This document shows, one piece after another, positions 43,695-51,362 of a stretch of 64,000 bases of DNA (the stretch's first letter is position 1; every line of letters begins with the position of its first letter). The notes beneath the pieces were generated by a model that made no database searches, was not told the origin of the DNA, and saw only the letters and a program-made list of their open reading frames with translations. Source of the stretch: JBBDYH01 sp040901795. GTDB taxonomy: Bacteria; Planctomycetota; Planctomycetia; Pirellulales; JALHPA01. The position numbers and the translations under genes are program-made. The DNA is taken from assembly GCA_040901795.1 (NCBI GenBank), contig JBBDYH010000072.1, positions 1 to 64,000 of the forward strand. Reading direction: 5' to 3'.

Positions 43695-43916
43695 ATGATT
43701 ACCGCAATCGTAAGGGGAAATGGCACATTCTACAAAGGCGGGGCAGAGCGCCTTTATGTCCACATCAACAAGAACGAGCGACACGGGCTTCCTGACTGCG
43801 ACGGCATGCGCATCCCGATCACGCTGGTCGTGGGTGGAATCGGGTATCGTGGACACCTTGGTTCACGTTCTGATTACCCCCTACAATTCCGTACTAACAA
43901 CCTTCGCGACCCATAA
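43695..43916 (+). CDS. Hypothetical small protein after acnA
   Basis: A 73-residue beta-looking protein (MITAIVRGNGTFYKGGAERL; RIPITLVVGGIGYRGHLGSR). It follows acnA by 20 bp with a weak CGGAG about 9 nt before its ATG. It lies directly upstream of the decayed antitoxin/PIN locus and may be part of that degraded region, or an independent small gene. No family recognised. Confidence 0.45.
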   Translation: MITAIVRGNGTFYKGGAERLYVHINKNERHGLPDCDGMRIPITLVVGGIGYRGHLGSRSDYPLQFRTNNLRDP

Positions 43917-43945
43917 TGGTGCAGGACCTTTCTGAAGATAACCAT

Positions 43946-44044
43946 ATGACCATCACGATCGAAGCCACCTCCGAAAACGGGGTGCTCAAGCCGGTGACGC
44001 CGCTGCCGCTCAAGGAGAACGACCGCGTGGTCCTCGCTGAGTAG
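43946..44044 (+). pseudogene. Truncated DUF104/AF2212-type antitoxin
   Basis: A 32-residue reading frame, MTITIEATSENGVLKPVTPL then PLKENDRVVLAE, matches the N-terminus of DUF104 antitoxins (typically M.I.I.A.YENGVLKPL.PLPL.E...V.V), which are normally about 60-75 residues. It stops early at TAG. The PIN remnant that would be its toxin follows after about 110 bp. Read as a broken antitoxin gene. Confidence 0.7.
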
Positions 44045-44155
44045 CCCCACGCCATCGGCTGCAGATCAGCAGACGGCGGTTGACTGGGTTCGACGTACCG
44101 CTGGAATTGTCACCGGATTCAGCGACGAAGCGGTTCACTACTTTGCCATGGATAA

Positions 44156-44563
44156 GGATCTTCTGAATTTTTCGAACGGATCGCGAGAGGCCAACTCGTC
44201 GGTTTCGTTTCCACGCATATTCTTGTCGAGACAAGCCATCGCTTAATGCTGCTGGAGGCTCAGCGTACGTTCGGCTGGCCAATATCGGGAACCCAAAGGC
44301 GACTCCACAAGCAACCTACGCGCATCTGCCAATTGCAGCAGTTTGTCGCGAGCATCGCTGATATAGCACAGTCCCCGCTGAGCGTATTGACGATCACGCT
44401 TCAAACCGTGCTGGCGTCGAATCAGCTTGCATTAAGTGTCGGACTCTTGAGCAACGATGCGCTAACGGTCGCCGTTATGCAGGAGCACGGAATCACATCT
44501 TTGGCCAGCAACGACGCCGATTTCGATCGCGTGCCGGACATAATGCGCTATGGGCCCGTGTGA
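44156..44563 (+). pseudogene. 5'-truncated VapC-type PIN toxin
   Basis: The frame from 44156 reads FERIARGQLVGFVSTHILVE then TSHRLMLLEAQRTFGWP and continues to LLSNDALTVAVMQEHGITSL then ASNDADFDRVPDIMRYGPV, which is the middle and C-terminal part of a VapC PIN domain, including NDAL and NDADF. An in-frame TAA at 44153 and the absence of any DTN-type first strand upstream show that the N-terminus is lost or frameshifted. An ATG at 44246 could still start a 105-residue fragment. It probably once paired with the truncated antitoxin just upstream. Confidence 0.8.
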
Positions 44564-44625
44564 CTTTGGTCACGCAGCGATGAAAACAGCCGGCACAGAG
44601 TTGGCCGCTCCGCGGATGGGCCCCC

Positions 44626-45255
44626 TTAGTACCCGCCACCTGGCGAATCGACGCGAATCACATAATGCCCGCCCGCCGCTTCTACGCGGCGACCAATCGC
44701 GCGGGCGTCCGCGATCGATTCATTCGGCCCGCGGAAGTAGTAGGGCACGCCATCCTTGCCGCATTCAAAGTCCTCGGTGCACTGTGAAGGATCGATCCCT
44801 TCGAGCAGCAACCGCACATGGCGGAAGTCGCGGTGTGGCGGGAAACCGAGCGACTGCGCGTAGTCGGCGGCGCAGTGCACCAGCTTGGAGAAATACTCGG
44901 GAGCGACCTTGTTCATCGGACCGAGCTCTTCGAGCTTTTCGACCAGAGTCCGGTATTCGGGCGGCGAGACGATTCGCCAAAAAGCATCTTTCACGCCCAG
45001 GCAGAAGACATCCACAAGAAACACGCCAATCGCAATCATTCCTTCCGGTGTTCGCCGAGAAATGACCAATTCGCCGATTCCCTGTGACCAGATATCTTCG
45101 GGGATGAGCAACTCCACAATCGGCCAACGATCCGCGTCGCGAAAGCGGACGACGGGGTTGTCGGAACTCCGACGGGCGAGATCGCGCTTCTCGACAGCTC
45201 GCTTGGCCTTTTTCTTGGCGAGCCGTTTCTGTTCGCGGGCTCCATGCCGTGCCAT
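44626..45255 (-). CDS. Conserved-looking hypothetical protein with basic N-terminus
   Basis: A 209-residue soluble protein. Residues 1-30 are strongly basic (REQKRLAKKKAKRAVEKRDL). The body is globular, with LLIPEDIWSQGIGELVISRR near residue 50 and HRDFRHVRLLLEGIDPSQCT near 140, and a Gly-rich end (VDSPGGGY). The basic tail suggests nucleic-acid contact, but no known domain is recognised. It is an isolated minus-strand gene. Confidence 0.7.
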   Translation of the reverse strand: MARHGAREQKRLAKKKAKRAVEKRDLARRSSDNPVVRFRDADRWPIVELLIPEDIWSQGIGELVISRRTPEGMIAIGVFLVDVFCLGVKDAFWRIVSPPEYRTLVEKLEELGPMNKVAPEYFSKLVHCAADYAQSLGFPPHRDFRHVRLLLEGIDPSQCTEDFECGKDGVPYYFRGPNESIADARAIGRRVEAAGGHYVIRVDSPGGGY

Positions 45256-45369
45256 TGCCAGACTCCAATAGGGCCATAGAGAGAAACAGGCTTCAGTCTA
45301 GAAAACTGATCCTGGAAGCGCCTACTCGAAAATGCGAGAGAAAGCACGCCCTGCTAGCAAGCATCGCAA

Positions 45370-45873
45370 TCATCGCCCGCCCGCCGCCTCTTGTGCCACC
45401 AGCTCCAGATTCGCCTGATAGTACTGGATCGCCTCGGTGGGATTGAGGTTGAAGATCGCGCGGCCTTCCGTGTACCACTGCCGCTTCTCGTCGAAGCTGA
45501 AGACGGCCGTCGCCGCGCGGAGATTACTGACTGCCTCGACGTCTTCCATACCGCCCCCTTGAATGGCCTCGAAGCTGATCGTTACCCCGACAAAGGCGGA
45601 AAGTTGGCCGCTGCGCTTGTCCCGCGCGTACGTCACGTCGTTCTCGAAATCGCAATCCGTCCAGCGCAACCCGCGCGGCTTGCCGCTCTCGCCGGCGCGC
45701 TGCAAGAATTTGGCTTCGAGCTGTTCGCGGCGGAGATGGAACTCGCGGCGGGCGCGGGCCAGCGACTTTTCCTGCCGCACAGTTCGATAAGGCCGCCACA
45801 ATAAATAAGCGGCGATGGCGACGATCGCAACTAGCGCGGCCAAACTCAGGGCAATCCATCCCAGCGACCACAT
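45370..45873 (-). CDS. Single-pass membrane protein, hypothetical
   Basis: A 167-residue protein with one N-terminal membrane helix (LGWIALSLAALVAIVAIAAYLLW), a basic helical stretch likely to be coiled (RQEKSLARARREFHLRREQL), and a globular beta-rich domain of about 110 residues (LSAFVGVTISFEAIQGGGMEDV; FSFDEKRQWYTEGRAIFNLN). No signal-peptidase site is obvious, so it is probably anchored. Start at 45873 is chosen at the beginning of the membrane helix. Function unknown. Confidence 0.7.
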   Translation of the reverse strand: MWSLGWIALSLAALVAIVAIAAYLLWRPYRTVRQEKSLARARREFHLRREQLEAKFLQRAGESGKPRGLRWTDCDFENDVTYARDKRSGQLSAFVGVTISFEAIQGGGMEDVEAVSNLRAATAVFSFDEKRQWYTEGRAIFNLNPTEAIQYYQANLELVAQEAAGGR

Positions 45874-46083
45874 AGCCTGCTCTCCTCGCGCGATGGCGCA
45901 ACTGCGCTTCCCCGTACGTTCGATTCTAGTGCCCCCGATGGTGCAAAAGCAAGCAAACCCTGGACTAACTTGCCGCCGGCCGCGAGGATAGCAGCTAATG
46001 CCGTCCGACGAGAACGTTGTTAGGGACTGTGACGGACGATTCGCAGCGTTGTCCGCGGCGCCCGAATGGGCTATCTTCGCCGC

Positions 46084-46950
46084 ATGCCCATTCTCGGTGC
46101 TCATCAGTCGATCTCCGGCGGCTATTACCGCGCCGCGGAACGCGCCCGCGACTGCGGCTGCCAGTGCGTGCAAATCTTTACGAAAAACAACAACCAGTGG
46201 CGTGCTAAGGAGATCAGCGACGAGGATGCGGAGAGATTCCAGCAGGGTTTGAAGGCCTGCAAAATTTCGCACCCCGTGGCCCACGACTCGTACTTGATCA
46301 ATCTGGCTGCGCCCGATCACGAGCTGTGGACGAAGTCGGTCGACGCTTTTGTGATCGAGCTGTTGCGAGCCGACACGTTAGGCATCCCCTACCTGGTGAC
46401 GCATCCCGGTTCATTCACCACAACCAGCGAGGCGGCGGGTCTGCGACGGATTATCGAGGCGCTCGACGAAGCCCACCGGCAGGCGCGCCACGCACGCGCC
46501 GTTACGCTGCTGGAGGTTACCGCCGGACAAGGCAGCAGCCTGGGCCATCGCTTCGAGCACCTGGCTACGATCCTCGACGGTGTGCAGGACCCGGAGCGCC
46601 TCGCGGTGTGCATCGACACGTGCCATCTGTTCGCGGCCGGTTATCCGCTGGCTCCTGAGAAGAATTACGGGGCGACGATGAAGCAGTTCGACCGGGTGCT
46701 CGGCATCAAGCTGGTCAAGGCAATCCACCTGAACGACAGCAAGCGCGAGCTGGGTTCGCGCGTCGATCGGCACGAGCACATCGGCAAGGGTCGGATCGGA
46801 TTAGAGGGCTTTCGCCTCTTGCTCAACGACCCGCGCTTCGCCAAAGTACCGATGTATATCGAGACGCCGAAGGAAGAGAACGGCGAACCGAAGGGGTTGG
46901 AGTTGGATCGGATGAATTTGGAGGTGCTTCGATCGTTGGTTGGCACTTAG
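46084..46950 (+). CDS. nfo: Endonuclease IV (AP endonuclease)
   Basis: A 288-residue TIM-barrel enzyme that cuts DNA 5' to abasic sites and removes 3' blocking groups, with three metal ions. Hallmarks are LGAHQSISGGYYRA at the start, VAHDSYLINLAAP near residue 67, LLEVTAGQGSSLGHRF near 145 (Asn of the usual LENTAGQG is Val here), VCIDTCHLFAAGY near 178, and HLNDSKRELGSRVDRHEHIG near 215, giving the His/Asp/Glu ligands. Start at 46084 is the family start. It is flanked by repeats downstream. Confidence 0.95.
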   Translation: MPILGAHQSISGGYYRAAERARDCGCQCVQIFTKNNNQWRAKEISDEDAERFQQGLKACKISHPVAHDSYLINLAAPDHELWTKSVDAFVIELLRADTLGIPYLVTHPGSFTTTSEAAGLRRIIEALDEAHRQARHARAVTLLEVTAGQGSSLGHRFEHLATILDGVQDPERLAVCIDTCHLFAAGYPLAPEKNYGATMKQFDRVLGIKLVKAIHLNDSKRELGSRVDRHEHIGKGRIGLEGFRLLLNDPRFAKVPMYIETPKEENGEPKGLELDRMNLEVLRSLVGT

Positions 46951-47181
46951 AAGTCCTGATGGGCCACGCTTGGTGGGCCGGCGGCCGCGGCGGCCTTGTC
47001 CCACCGTACGCGCAAAATGAAAGCCGGACGGGACCGTCCGGCCGATCAGAACAGGCCAGCCGAGCGAGCGGCGGTTGTGCCCGCCGTTCCTCGCCGGGAA
47101 ACTACCCGACGGCTCGCCTGGACAATGCTTGTGGGCCATAAGGCTCCGCCTTACGACCAGGACACTCAAATAGAATCGCCG
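46951..47181. other. Repeat-bearing gap after nfo
   Basis: The 231-bp gap between the nfo and ErpA/IscA genes contains a 34-bp sequence (46972-47005, starting GGTGGGCCGGCGGCC) identical to one at 55343-55376, and GGGACCGTCCGGCCGATC-like palindromic pieces. No gene recognised. Confidence 0.6.
46972..47005. repeat. 34-bp GC-rich repeat, copy 1
   Basis: Begins GGTGGGCCGGCGGCCGCGG and ends CTTGTCCCACC; identical to 55343-55376. The ends GGTGGG and CCCACC pair, and GCGGCCGC in the middle is self-complementary, so it is a hairpin unit. Here it appears singly, at 55278 as half of a pair. Confidence 0.9.
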
Positions 47182-47517
47182 CTACGCCTGGAATGAGCTG
47201 CCGCAGCCGCAGGTCTTGACCGCGTTGGGATTCTCGAACGTGAAGCCGCGCTTCTCCAGACCCTCGTAAAAGTCAACCGTCGTCCCATCCAGGTACAACG
47301 CGCTCTTCTTATCGACGACCATGTTCACGCCGTGGAACTCATACTTGGCGTCCTTGGCGGGGTCGTAGTTCGTGTCGAAGCCGAGGGCATAGCTAAAGCC
47401 GCTGCAGCCGCCGCCGGCCACACCGACGCGCAGCAACGTCGTGGAGACTTCCATCTTTTGATCGTCGAGGATCTTGCGGACTTCCTGGGCGGCTCGTTCG
47501 GTGAGGTTTACGGCCAT
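47182..47517 (-). CDS. erpA: Iron-sulfur cluster insertion protein (ErpA/IscA, HesB family)
   Basis: A 111-residue A-type carrier that delivers Fe-S clusters to target proteins. The three conserved cysteines are in GVAGGGCSGFSYAL (about Cys38) and KTCGCGSSF (about Cys103 and Cys105). NLTERAAQEVRKILDD is the standard start and VDKKSALYLDGTTVDFYEGL the standard middle. ErpA versus IscA cannot be separated by reading alone. It is not next to the cysteine desulfurase gene. Confidence 0.92.
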   Translation of the reverse strand: MAVNLTERAAQEVRKILDDQKMEVSTTLLRVGVAGGGCSGFSYALGFDTNYDPAKDAKYEFHGVNMVVDKKSALYLDGTTVDFYEGLEKRGFTFENPNAVKTCGCGSSFQA

Positions 47518-47582
47518 TGGTTGCGGGCTCCGAAAGTTGATCGATTCGTGATTCGTTCTCTGTAAATTATACGATGCGTGGC

Positions 47583-47623
47583 AAAAAGGGAAGGGAAAAA
47601 GGCGGGGTTAGTAAAACCACGCC
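47583..47623 (-). terminator. Rho-independent terminator of the prenyltransferase-repeat gene
   Basis: On the minus strand, GGCGTGGTT pairs with AACCCCGCC around a TTACT loop (one mismatch) and is followed directly by TTTTTCCCTTCCCTTTTT. It lies about 45 bp after the stop codon at 47668. This is the only classical stem-plus-T-tract I found with good confidence. Confidence 0.75.
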
Positions 47624-47667
47624 GTTTGCGGGCTTAGGGCTTGGCACCCACGTTGATTGTGAGGCAG

Positions 47668-48798
47668 CTATTTGCAATAGGACAGCACCAACAGTGCATA
47701 GCCGGTCACCAGGTTGGCATCGGCTTCCAGCCAGCGCTGATTCTTGTTAATCCACGAGCCGTCGTCGTTTTGCCGCTCGGCAAGCTCGGCTACAATCTCT
47801 GCGCGCCAATCGTGCTTGTTCCCCTCGTCATCGACGAAGATCCGGGCGTCGTCGCCCAAGGCGGCGAGCGTCTTGGCCATCGTGTGGTAGTAGTAGTACA
47901 GGCCCTGATCGCCAAGACCAGGATTTGCGTTCAGCGTGTAGTTCTTGCGGAGCCAGGTGATCGCCGCCTTGACGCGCGGGTCGTCCTTCTTCAAGCCCGC
48001 GTAGATCATGCTTTTCAGCCCGGCGTAAGTCATCGAGCCATAGCTGCGGAGGGCCTGCGGCGGGTCGCCGGGCTGGTTGGCGAAGCTTTCGCCGTTATTG
48101 GCTGGGGTATAGTAAAAGCCGCCGTCGTTGTATTTGGCGGCGAACGGCGTGGCGTTGTGCTCGCTTTCCAGATTCTGAGCGCGGGAGACGAAGATCAATG
48201 CCCGTTGCACGGCGGGATCATCGGGGCCATTGCCCGCGGCGATCAGGGCGTCCATCAAGAAAGCGGTGTTCGAGAGGTCGGGCCGAGCTTTGCTGCCGTA
48301 GCCCGCGCCGCCATAGTTGAAGCTGGACTTTTCGTGTCCTTCGCCTTCATCCCACTGCAGCTCCGTGATGAACTTCTCGGCGTTCTTGATCAGCTTGTCG
48401 TAGCGGCCGTCGGCGTTGGCCTCTTGGAAGCAGACGAGCGCCAGGCAGGTCTCGTAGTTCTTGTGCGTGGAGCCCTCGCGATAGACGCCTCCGTCTTGCC
48501 TGGCCAGCCCTTCGAGGTACTTCAGGCTTTTGGCCACCGAGGGGTCGTTGGGCGAACGGCCGTTTCGGAGCAAGGCGGTGGTGCAGATCGCCGTCACGCC
48601 GGCGCCCGTCTGGCTGCTGTAGGAGCCATCGGCGGCCTGGCCTTTGGTGATCAGGTAGCTGATTCCGCGGTCGGCGATCTGTTTGCGGAGCCTGGCAGTA
48701 TCCGACTGTGGGACTTGTTCGGCTGCGACGACGACGGCAACGCCGCTTAGAATCACGCCTGCCAACGCAACGAGGGACGTCATCAACCTATGCGACAT
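47668..48798 (-). CDS. Secreted prenyltransferase/squalene-cyclase repeat protein
   Basis: A 376-residue exported protein (leader MTSLVALAGVILSGVAVVVA) made of alpha-alpha repeats of the prenyltransferase/terpene cyclase-like type: LRKQIADRGISYLITKGQAA, AKSLKYLEGLARQDGGVYRE, LIKNAEKFITELQWDEGEGH, VQRALIFVSRAQNLESEHNA, AGLKSMIYAGLKKDDPRVKA, ITWLRKNYTLNANPGLGDQG. The QW-like DGS/DGG turns are present, but the DXDD acid motif of cyclases is not, so it is probably a structural or binding relative common in planctomycetes. The start could be 48798 or 48780. A terminator follows it. Confidence 0.85.
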   Translation of the reverse strand: MSHRLMTSLVALAGVILSGVAVVVAAEQVPQSDTARLRKQIADRGISYLITKGQAADGSYSSQTGAGVTAICTTALLRNGRSPNDPSVAKSLKYLEGLARQDGGVYREGSTHKNYETCLALVCFQEANADGRYDKLIKNAEKFITELQWDEGEGHEKSSFNYGGAGYGSKARPDLSNTAFLMDALIAAGNGPDDPAVQRALIFVSRAQNLESEHNATPFAAKYNDGGFYYTPANNGESFANQPGDPPQALRSYGSMTYAGLKSMIYAGLKKDDPRVKAAITWLRKNYTLNANPGLGDQGLYYYYHTMAKTLAALGDDARIFVDDEGNKHDWRAEIVAELAERQNDDGSWINKNQRWLEADANLVTGYALLVLSYCK

Positions 48799-48963
48799 TG
48801 TCTTTCTCTCCTAACGAGCGAAATAACAAAACTGCAGAAGTGCATTCCATTATAGGATGTTTGCCAGGGCTCGTGTACGAGGGCCTTCCGAGGCCATCGC
48901 GAGTGGGCGTCGGCCTATCCCACCGTTTTTTGGCGGAACCGGACGCTAGCGCGTGCCGGCTGG

Positions 48964-49251
48964 TCACGGCACGATGGCCAGGATCTCGTCCTCGCTCATG
49001 ATCAGCAATTCTTCCCCATCGACCGCCACTTCGATGCCCGCATAGTTGGCAAACAGCACGCGGTCGCCTTCGCGGACCTGGTGTGGCGCGCGCGTGCCAT
49101 CCGCCAGCCAGTGTCCGTCGCCCACGGAAAGAACGCGCCCCTGCTGGGTGGAGTCTTTAATGGCCTCGGGCAATACGATGCCCGACAGCGTGGTCTGGGG
49201 CCCTTCAACGCGTCGGATCACAACATGGTCGCCGAGCGGAACTACCTTCAC
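48964..49251 (-). CDS. groES: Co-chaperonin GroES
   Basis: A 95-residue 10-kDa chaperonin cap. KVVPLGDHVVIRRVEGPQTT at the N-terminus, mobile loop with the GroEL-binding triad in LSGIVLPEAIKDSTQQG, and VREGDRVLFANYAGIEVAVD near residue 65 are all family features. Start is the GTG at 49251, supported by AAAGGAG with a 9-nt spacer; a longer frame upstream lacks GroES content. No groEL is adjacent, unlike the usual groESL operon. Confidence 0.92.
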   Translation of the reverse strand: MKVVPLGDHVVIRRVEGPQTTLSGIVLPEAIKDSTQQGRVLSVGDGHWLADGTRAPHQVREGDRVLFANYAGIEVAVDGEELLIMSEDEILAIVP

Positions 49252-49385
49252 CGCGCAGATCTCCTTTGGGCCGGTAAATCGGCACGGCGGCTCGATATTC
49301 CAAGCCTTGGCCGCGAAACGCGTAGCGGCGTTGCCCATTTGATTCTGACCTGCGGCGCAGCGCGGTTCAAGAGCGTTCGTTCTCT

Positions 49386-49472
49386 GGTGCCACGGCTCTG
49401 CCGTGTCTGAATCCACTGGCAGAGCCAGTGGCACACGACGAGGCAGACAGCCTGAAGGCTGAACTCCAACTA
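49386..49472. repeat. Paired hairpins plus AACTCCAAC element at small gene's stop
   Basis: CACGGC-TCT-GCCGTG (49391-49405) and CCACTGGC-AGA-GCCAGTGG (49413-49431) lie inside GGTGCCA and TGGCAC outer arms. Then CAGCC-TGAA-GGCTG (49448-49461) is followed by AACTCCAAC, and the last bases CTA are the TAG stop of the minus-strand gene that ends at 49470. Confidence 0.85.
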
Positions 49473-49685
49473 CGTTGCAAACGCCACGATCGCCAACAGC
49501 GTGAGCCAGGCGGCCAAAGCGCCGGCCGCAATCGCCAGAATGACGCGCTGGCGAATGCTGGGCGGTAACTCGGGCTGAGTCACCGACGACGGCCGGGGGT
49601 CGGTCGCCTCAGGCGCCTCAACGCGGCGAGCCGGCGGCTTCGACTGCCGCTTTGCCGAGCGCGACAATGGCGGACGCTTAGACAT
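49470..49685 (-). CDS. Small C-terminally anchored membrane protein
   Basis: A 71-residue protein: a basic, Pro-rich N-terminus (KRPPLSRSAKRQSKPPARRV) and one membrane helix near the C-terminus (VILAIAAGALAAWLTLLAIV). It starts within the last codons of the Minf_1886 gene (8-nt overlap), so it is translationally coupled to it. Its TAG stop lies in a repeat element. Function unknown. Confidence 0.65.
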   Translation of the reverse strand: MSKRPPLSRSAKRQSKPPARRVEAPEATDPRPSSVTQPELPPSIRQRVILAIAAGALAAWLTLLAIVAFAT

Positions 49686-50124
49686 TGCCCTTTTGCGGCA
49701 AAGTGATCTTGAAATCCTGCATCAGACCTTCATCGAAGTCGAATACGTCGTCGAAATCCTCGCGGCGGTCCTGCTTCGTCTTCTTCATTTGCTTGATGTC
49801 GATCAGGTTGAAAACGATGTTGCCGAAATCGGCGGTGCGGTGGACGCCCCAACTGTTGAGCACGCACTTGGCCATGTAGCCGTATTGTTCCAGCGCGAAT
49901 TGGCGGATCGCTTCGCAAAGCTGCTGACCGCTGAGATGCCGCTCGGCGCGCTTGTCGGTCGCGGCGGCGCCCTGAGACTCGGCTTCCTCCGAGGAATGCT
50001 CGGCCCCCAAGCCCAGCACTTTCTGCGCATAGCTGAGCGCCTCGAAGACGAAGACATAGGCGTCGAACTTGTAGCGCCGGTCCTTCGCGAGCAGCTTGGA
50101 AATGGGATGTGCAGGGTCGATCAT
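49678..50124 (-). CDS. Minf_1886 family protein
   Basis: A 148-residue soluble protein of the Minf_1886 family, conserved in Planctomycetes, Verrucomicrobia and some other phyla, without a known function. Typical features are YKFDAYVFVFEALSYAQKVL near residue 18, HLSGQQLCEAIRQFALEQYG near 62, and LNSWGVHRTADFGNIVFNLI near 88. The C-terminus is acidic (DDVFDFDEGLMQDF). It lies downstream of ricT with a 101-bp repeat-filled gap and overlaps the small membrane protein gene. Confidence 0.88.
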   Translation of the reverse strand: MIDPAHPISKLLAKDRRYKFDAYVFVFEALSYAQKVLGLGAEHSSEEAESQGAAATDKRAERHLSGQQLCEAIRQFALEQYGYMAKCVLNSWGVHRTADFGNIVFNLIDIKQMKKTKQDRREDFDDVFDFDEGLMQDFKITLPQKGNV

Positions 50125-50127
50125 CGG

Positions 50128-50219
50128 AGTTGGTGTCTGGTGGTCTAGTGGGCTGGTGACCTGGTTGTTGAGTCAGGGCGGTGTGTCACCAGACATTAGA
50201 CAACCAGACACCAGCTCGT
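50128..50219. repeat. Word-repeat inverted element (CTGGTGTCTGG words)
   Basis: The left arm GTTGGTGTCTGGTGGTCTAG and the right arm, read in reverse complement as GCTGGTGTCTGGTTGTCTAA, match over about 30 bp with a few changes, and both continue into CTGGTGAC. It fills the gap between ricT and the Minf_1886 gene. Confidence 0.85.
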
Positions 50220-50225
50220 GATTCG

Positions 50226-51086
50226 TCATTCTCCGCTGTCCACTTTTTCGTCGGCCGCCGATTCGCGGGGTTCTAGGCCGCGGCTAAGGACCGTCAAAAC
50301 CTCGCCGGCGGGCACGAGCACGCGGCGATGATCTTCGGTTTCGACGAGCAACTGTTGTGCAAGGATCTCATGCGCCAACACGCGCGAGCGGCCGCGGGAC
50401 GTTATTATATCCGAACCGATCGACGGAAGATCCTTTTGCAATTGCTCGTACGTCTCGTACTCGTAGCGGAGGCAGCACTTCAGCCGTCCGCAGCGCCCGG
50501 AAATCTTGGTCGGGTCGAGCGTGGCCTTCTGCAGCTTGGCCATTTTCATCGAGACCGGCGGCATTTCGCTGAGGTGCGTGTTGCAACAGACGGGCTTGCC
50601 GCAGTCGCCATAGTCGGCCAGCAACTTGGCCTCGTCGCGGCTGCCGATCTGTCGCATCTCGATCCGCGTCTGAAACTCGCCGGCCAACGCCTTCACCAGT
50701 TCGCGGAAGTCGACGCGGTTCTCCGCCAGGTAATACACGACCACGCGTTCGCCGCCGAAGAGATGCTCGATATCGACCAATTGCATTGGTAGCCCGAGCT
50801 GACTAACCTGCCGCTGACAGACGCCGAACTCGTCGCGCTGGCGGGCAAGAATCCGCGACAGCTCCAGGCTATCGGCCGGGGTCATCTCGCGGAGCACCTG
50901 CCCTTGCGAAGGGTTCTTGAGGTGAGCCACCGCCTCGGGAGTCGCCTCGCAGAGGACCACGGCGGCCTCTAACCCGCGGTCGGTGCGCGCGATCACCTGC
51001 ACGCCGCGGGAGAAGGTGGTGTTTTCGCGGGCCGACATCACGCCCAAGGCGCGCATCACCCCATATCGGACGACGTATTTTGCCAT
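50226..51086 (-). CDS. ricT: PSP1-domain protein RicT (YaaT)
   Basis: A 286-residue protein of the PSP1/RicT family. In Bacillus, RicT with RicA and RicF forms an Fe-S complex that activates RNase Y mRNA maturation. The Cys-rich core is visible: DYGDCGKPVCCNTHL near residue 165 and ISGRCGRLKCCLRYEYETY near 195. VVYYLAENRVDFRELVKALA near 120 is a PSP1 signature. A hairpin followed by TTTTG lies 20-40 nt upstream of the ATG. No ricA or ricF is present in the window. Confidence 0.88.
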   Translation of the reverse strand: MAKYVVRYGVMRALGVMSARENTTFSRGVQVIARTDRGLEAAVVLCEATPEAVAHLKNPSQGQVLREMTPADSLELSRILARQRDEFGVCQRQVSQLGLPMQLVDIEHLFGGERVVVYYLAENRVDFRELVKALAGEFQTRIEMRQIGSRDEAKLLADYGDCGKPVCCNTHLSEMPPVSMKMAKLQKATLDPTKISGRCGRLKCCLRYEYETYEQLQKDLPSIGSDIITSRGRSRVLAHEILAQQLLVETEDHRRVLVPAGEVLTVLSRGLEPRESAADEKVDSGE

Positions 51087-51101
51087 GGGCTGCTATACAA
51101 A

Positions 51102-51120
51102 ACCCGCCCGGGGGGCGGGT
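51102..51120 (-). terminator. GC-rich hairpin with short T run upstream of ricT
   Basis: On the minus strand ACCCGCCC and GGGCGGGT pair around a CCC loop and are followed by TTTTG. It is about 15 nt before the ricT start codon. It could end transcription from the penicillin acylase side, or act as a leader structure for ricT. The T run is short. Confidence 0.45.
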
Positions 51121-51232
51121 GGTTCGGTCGGTAAAGTGCCGTAACTGTGCCGCGAGTATAGCCCTTCGGCCGGTGTGACGAAAGCCGGATGCCAGGAGTC
51201 TGGATTACCGCAATGGGCTAGCCCAGACTCTC

Positions 51233-51344
51233 TGGAGTGCGGTAACTCGTTACCGCTTTGGGTTTCCGCGCGGTCGGATAGCCGACAGGCTATTGCTGGG
51301 AAACCCGACTGAAAAAGAAAGCGGCGACGAGTCGCCGCACTCCA
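51233..51344. mobile_element. MITE-like element, copy 2
   Basis: 112 bp bounded by TGGAGTGCG and CGCACTCCA with an imperfect terminal inverted repeat of about 28 bp (ACTCGTTACCGCTTT left; AAAGCGGCGACGAGTCGCCG right). The ends match the element at 32451, while the centre differs (here with GGATAGCCGACAGGC). Lies between ricT and the penicillin acylase gene. Confidence 0.85.
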
Positions 51345-51362
51345 AATAGACCGGCTCGCCGG

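Noticed and set aside
43695..43916. Full antitoxin gene for the PIN remnant
   Set aside because: The 73-residue protein shows no antitoxin motif, while the DUF104 fragment at 43946 does; kept only as a low-confidence hypothetical gene.
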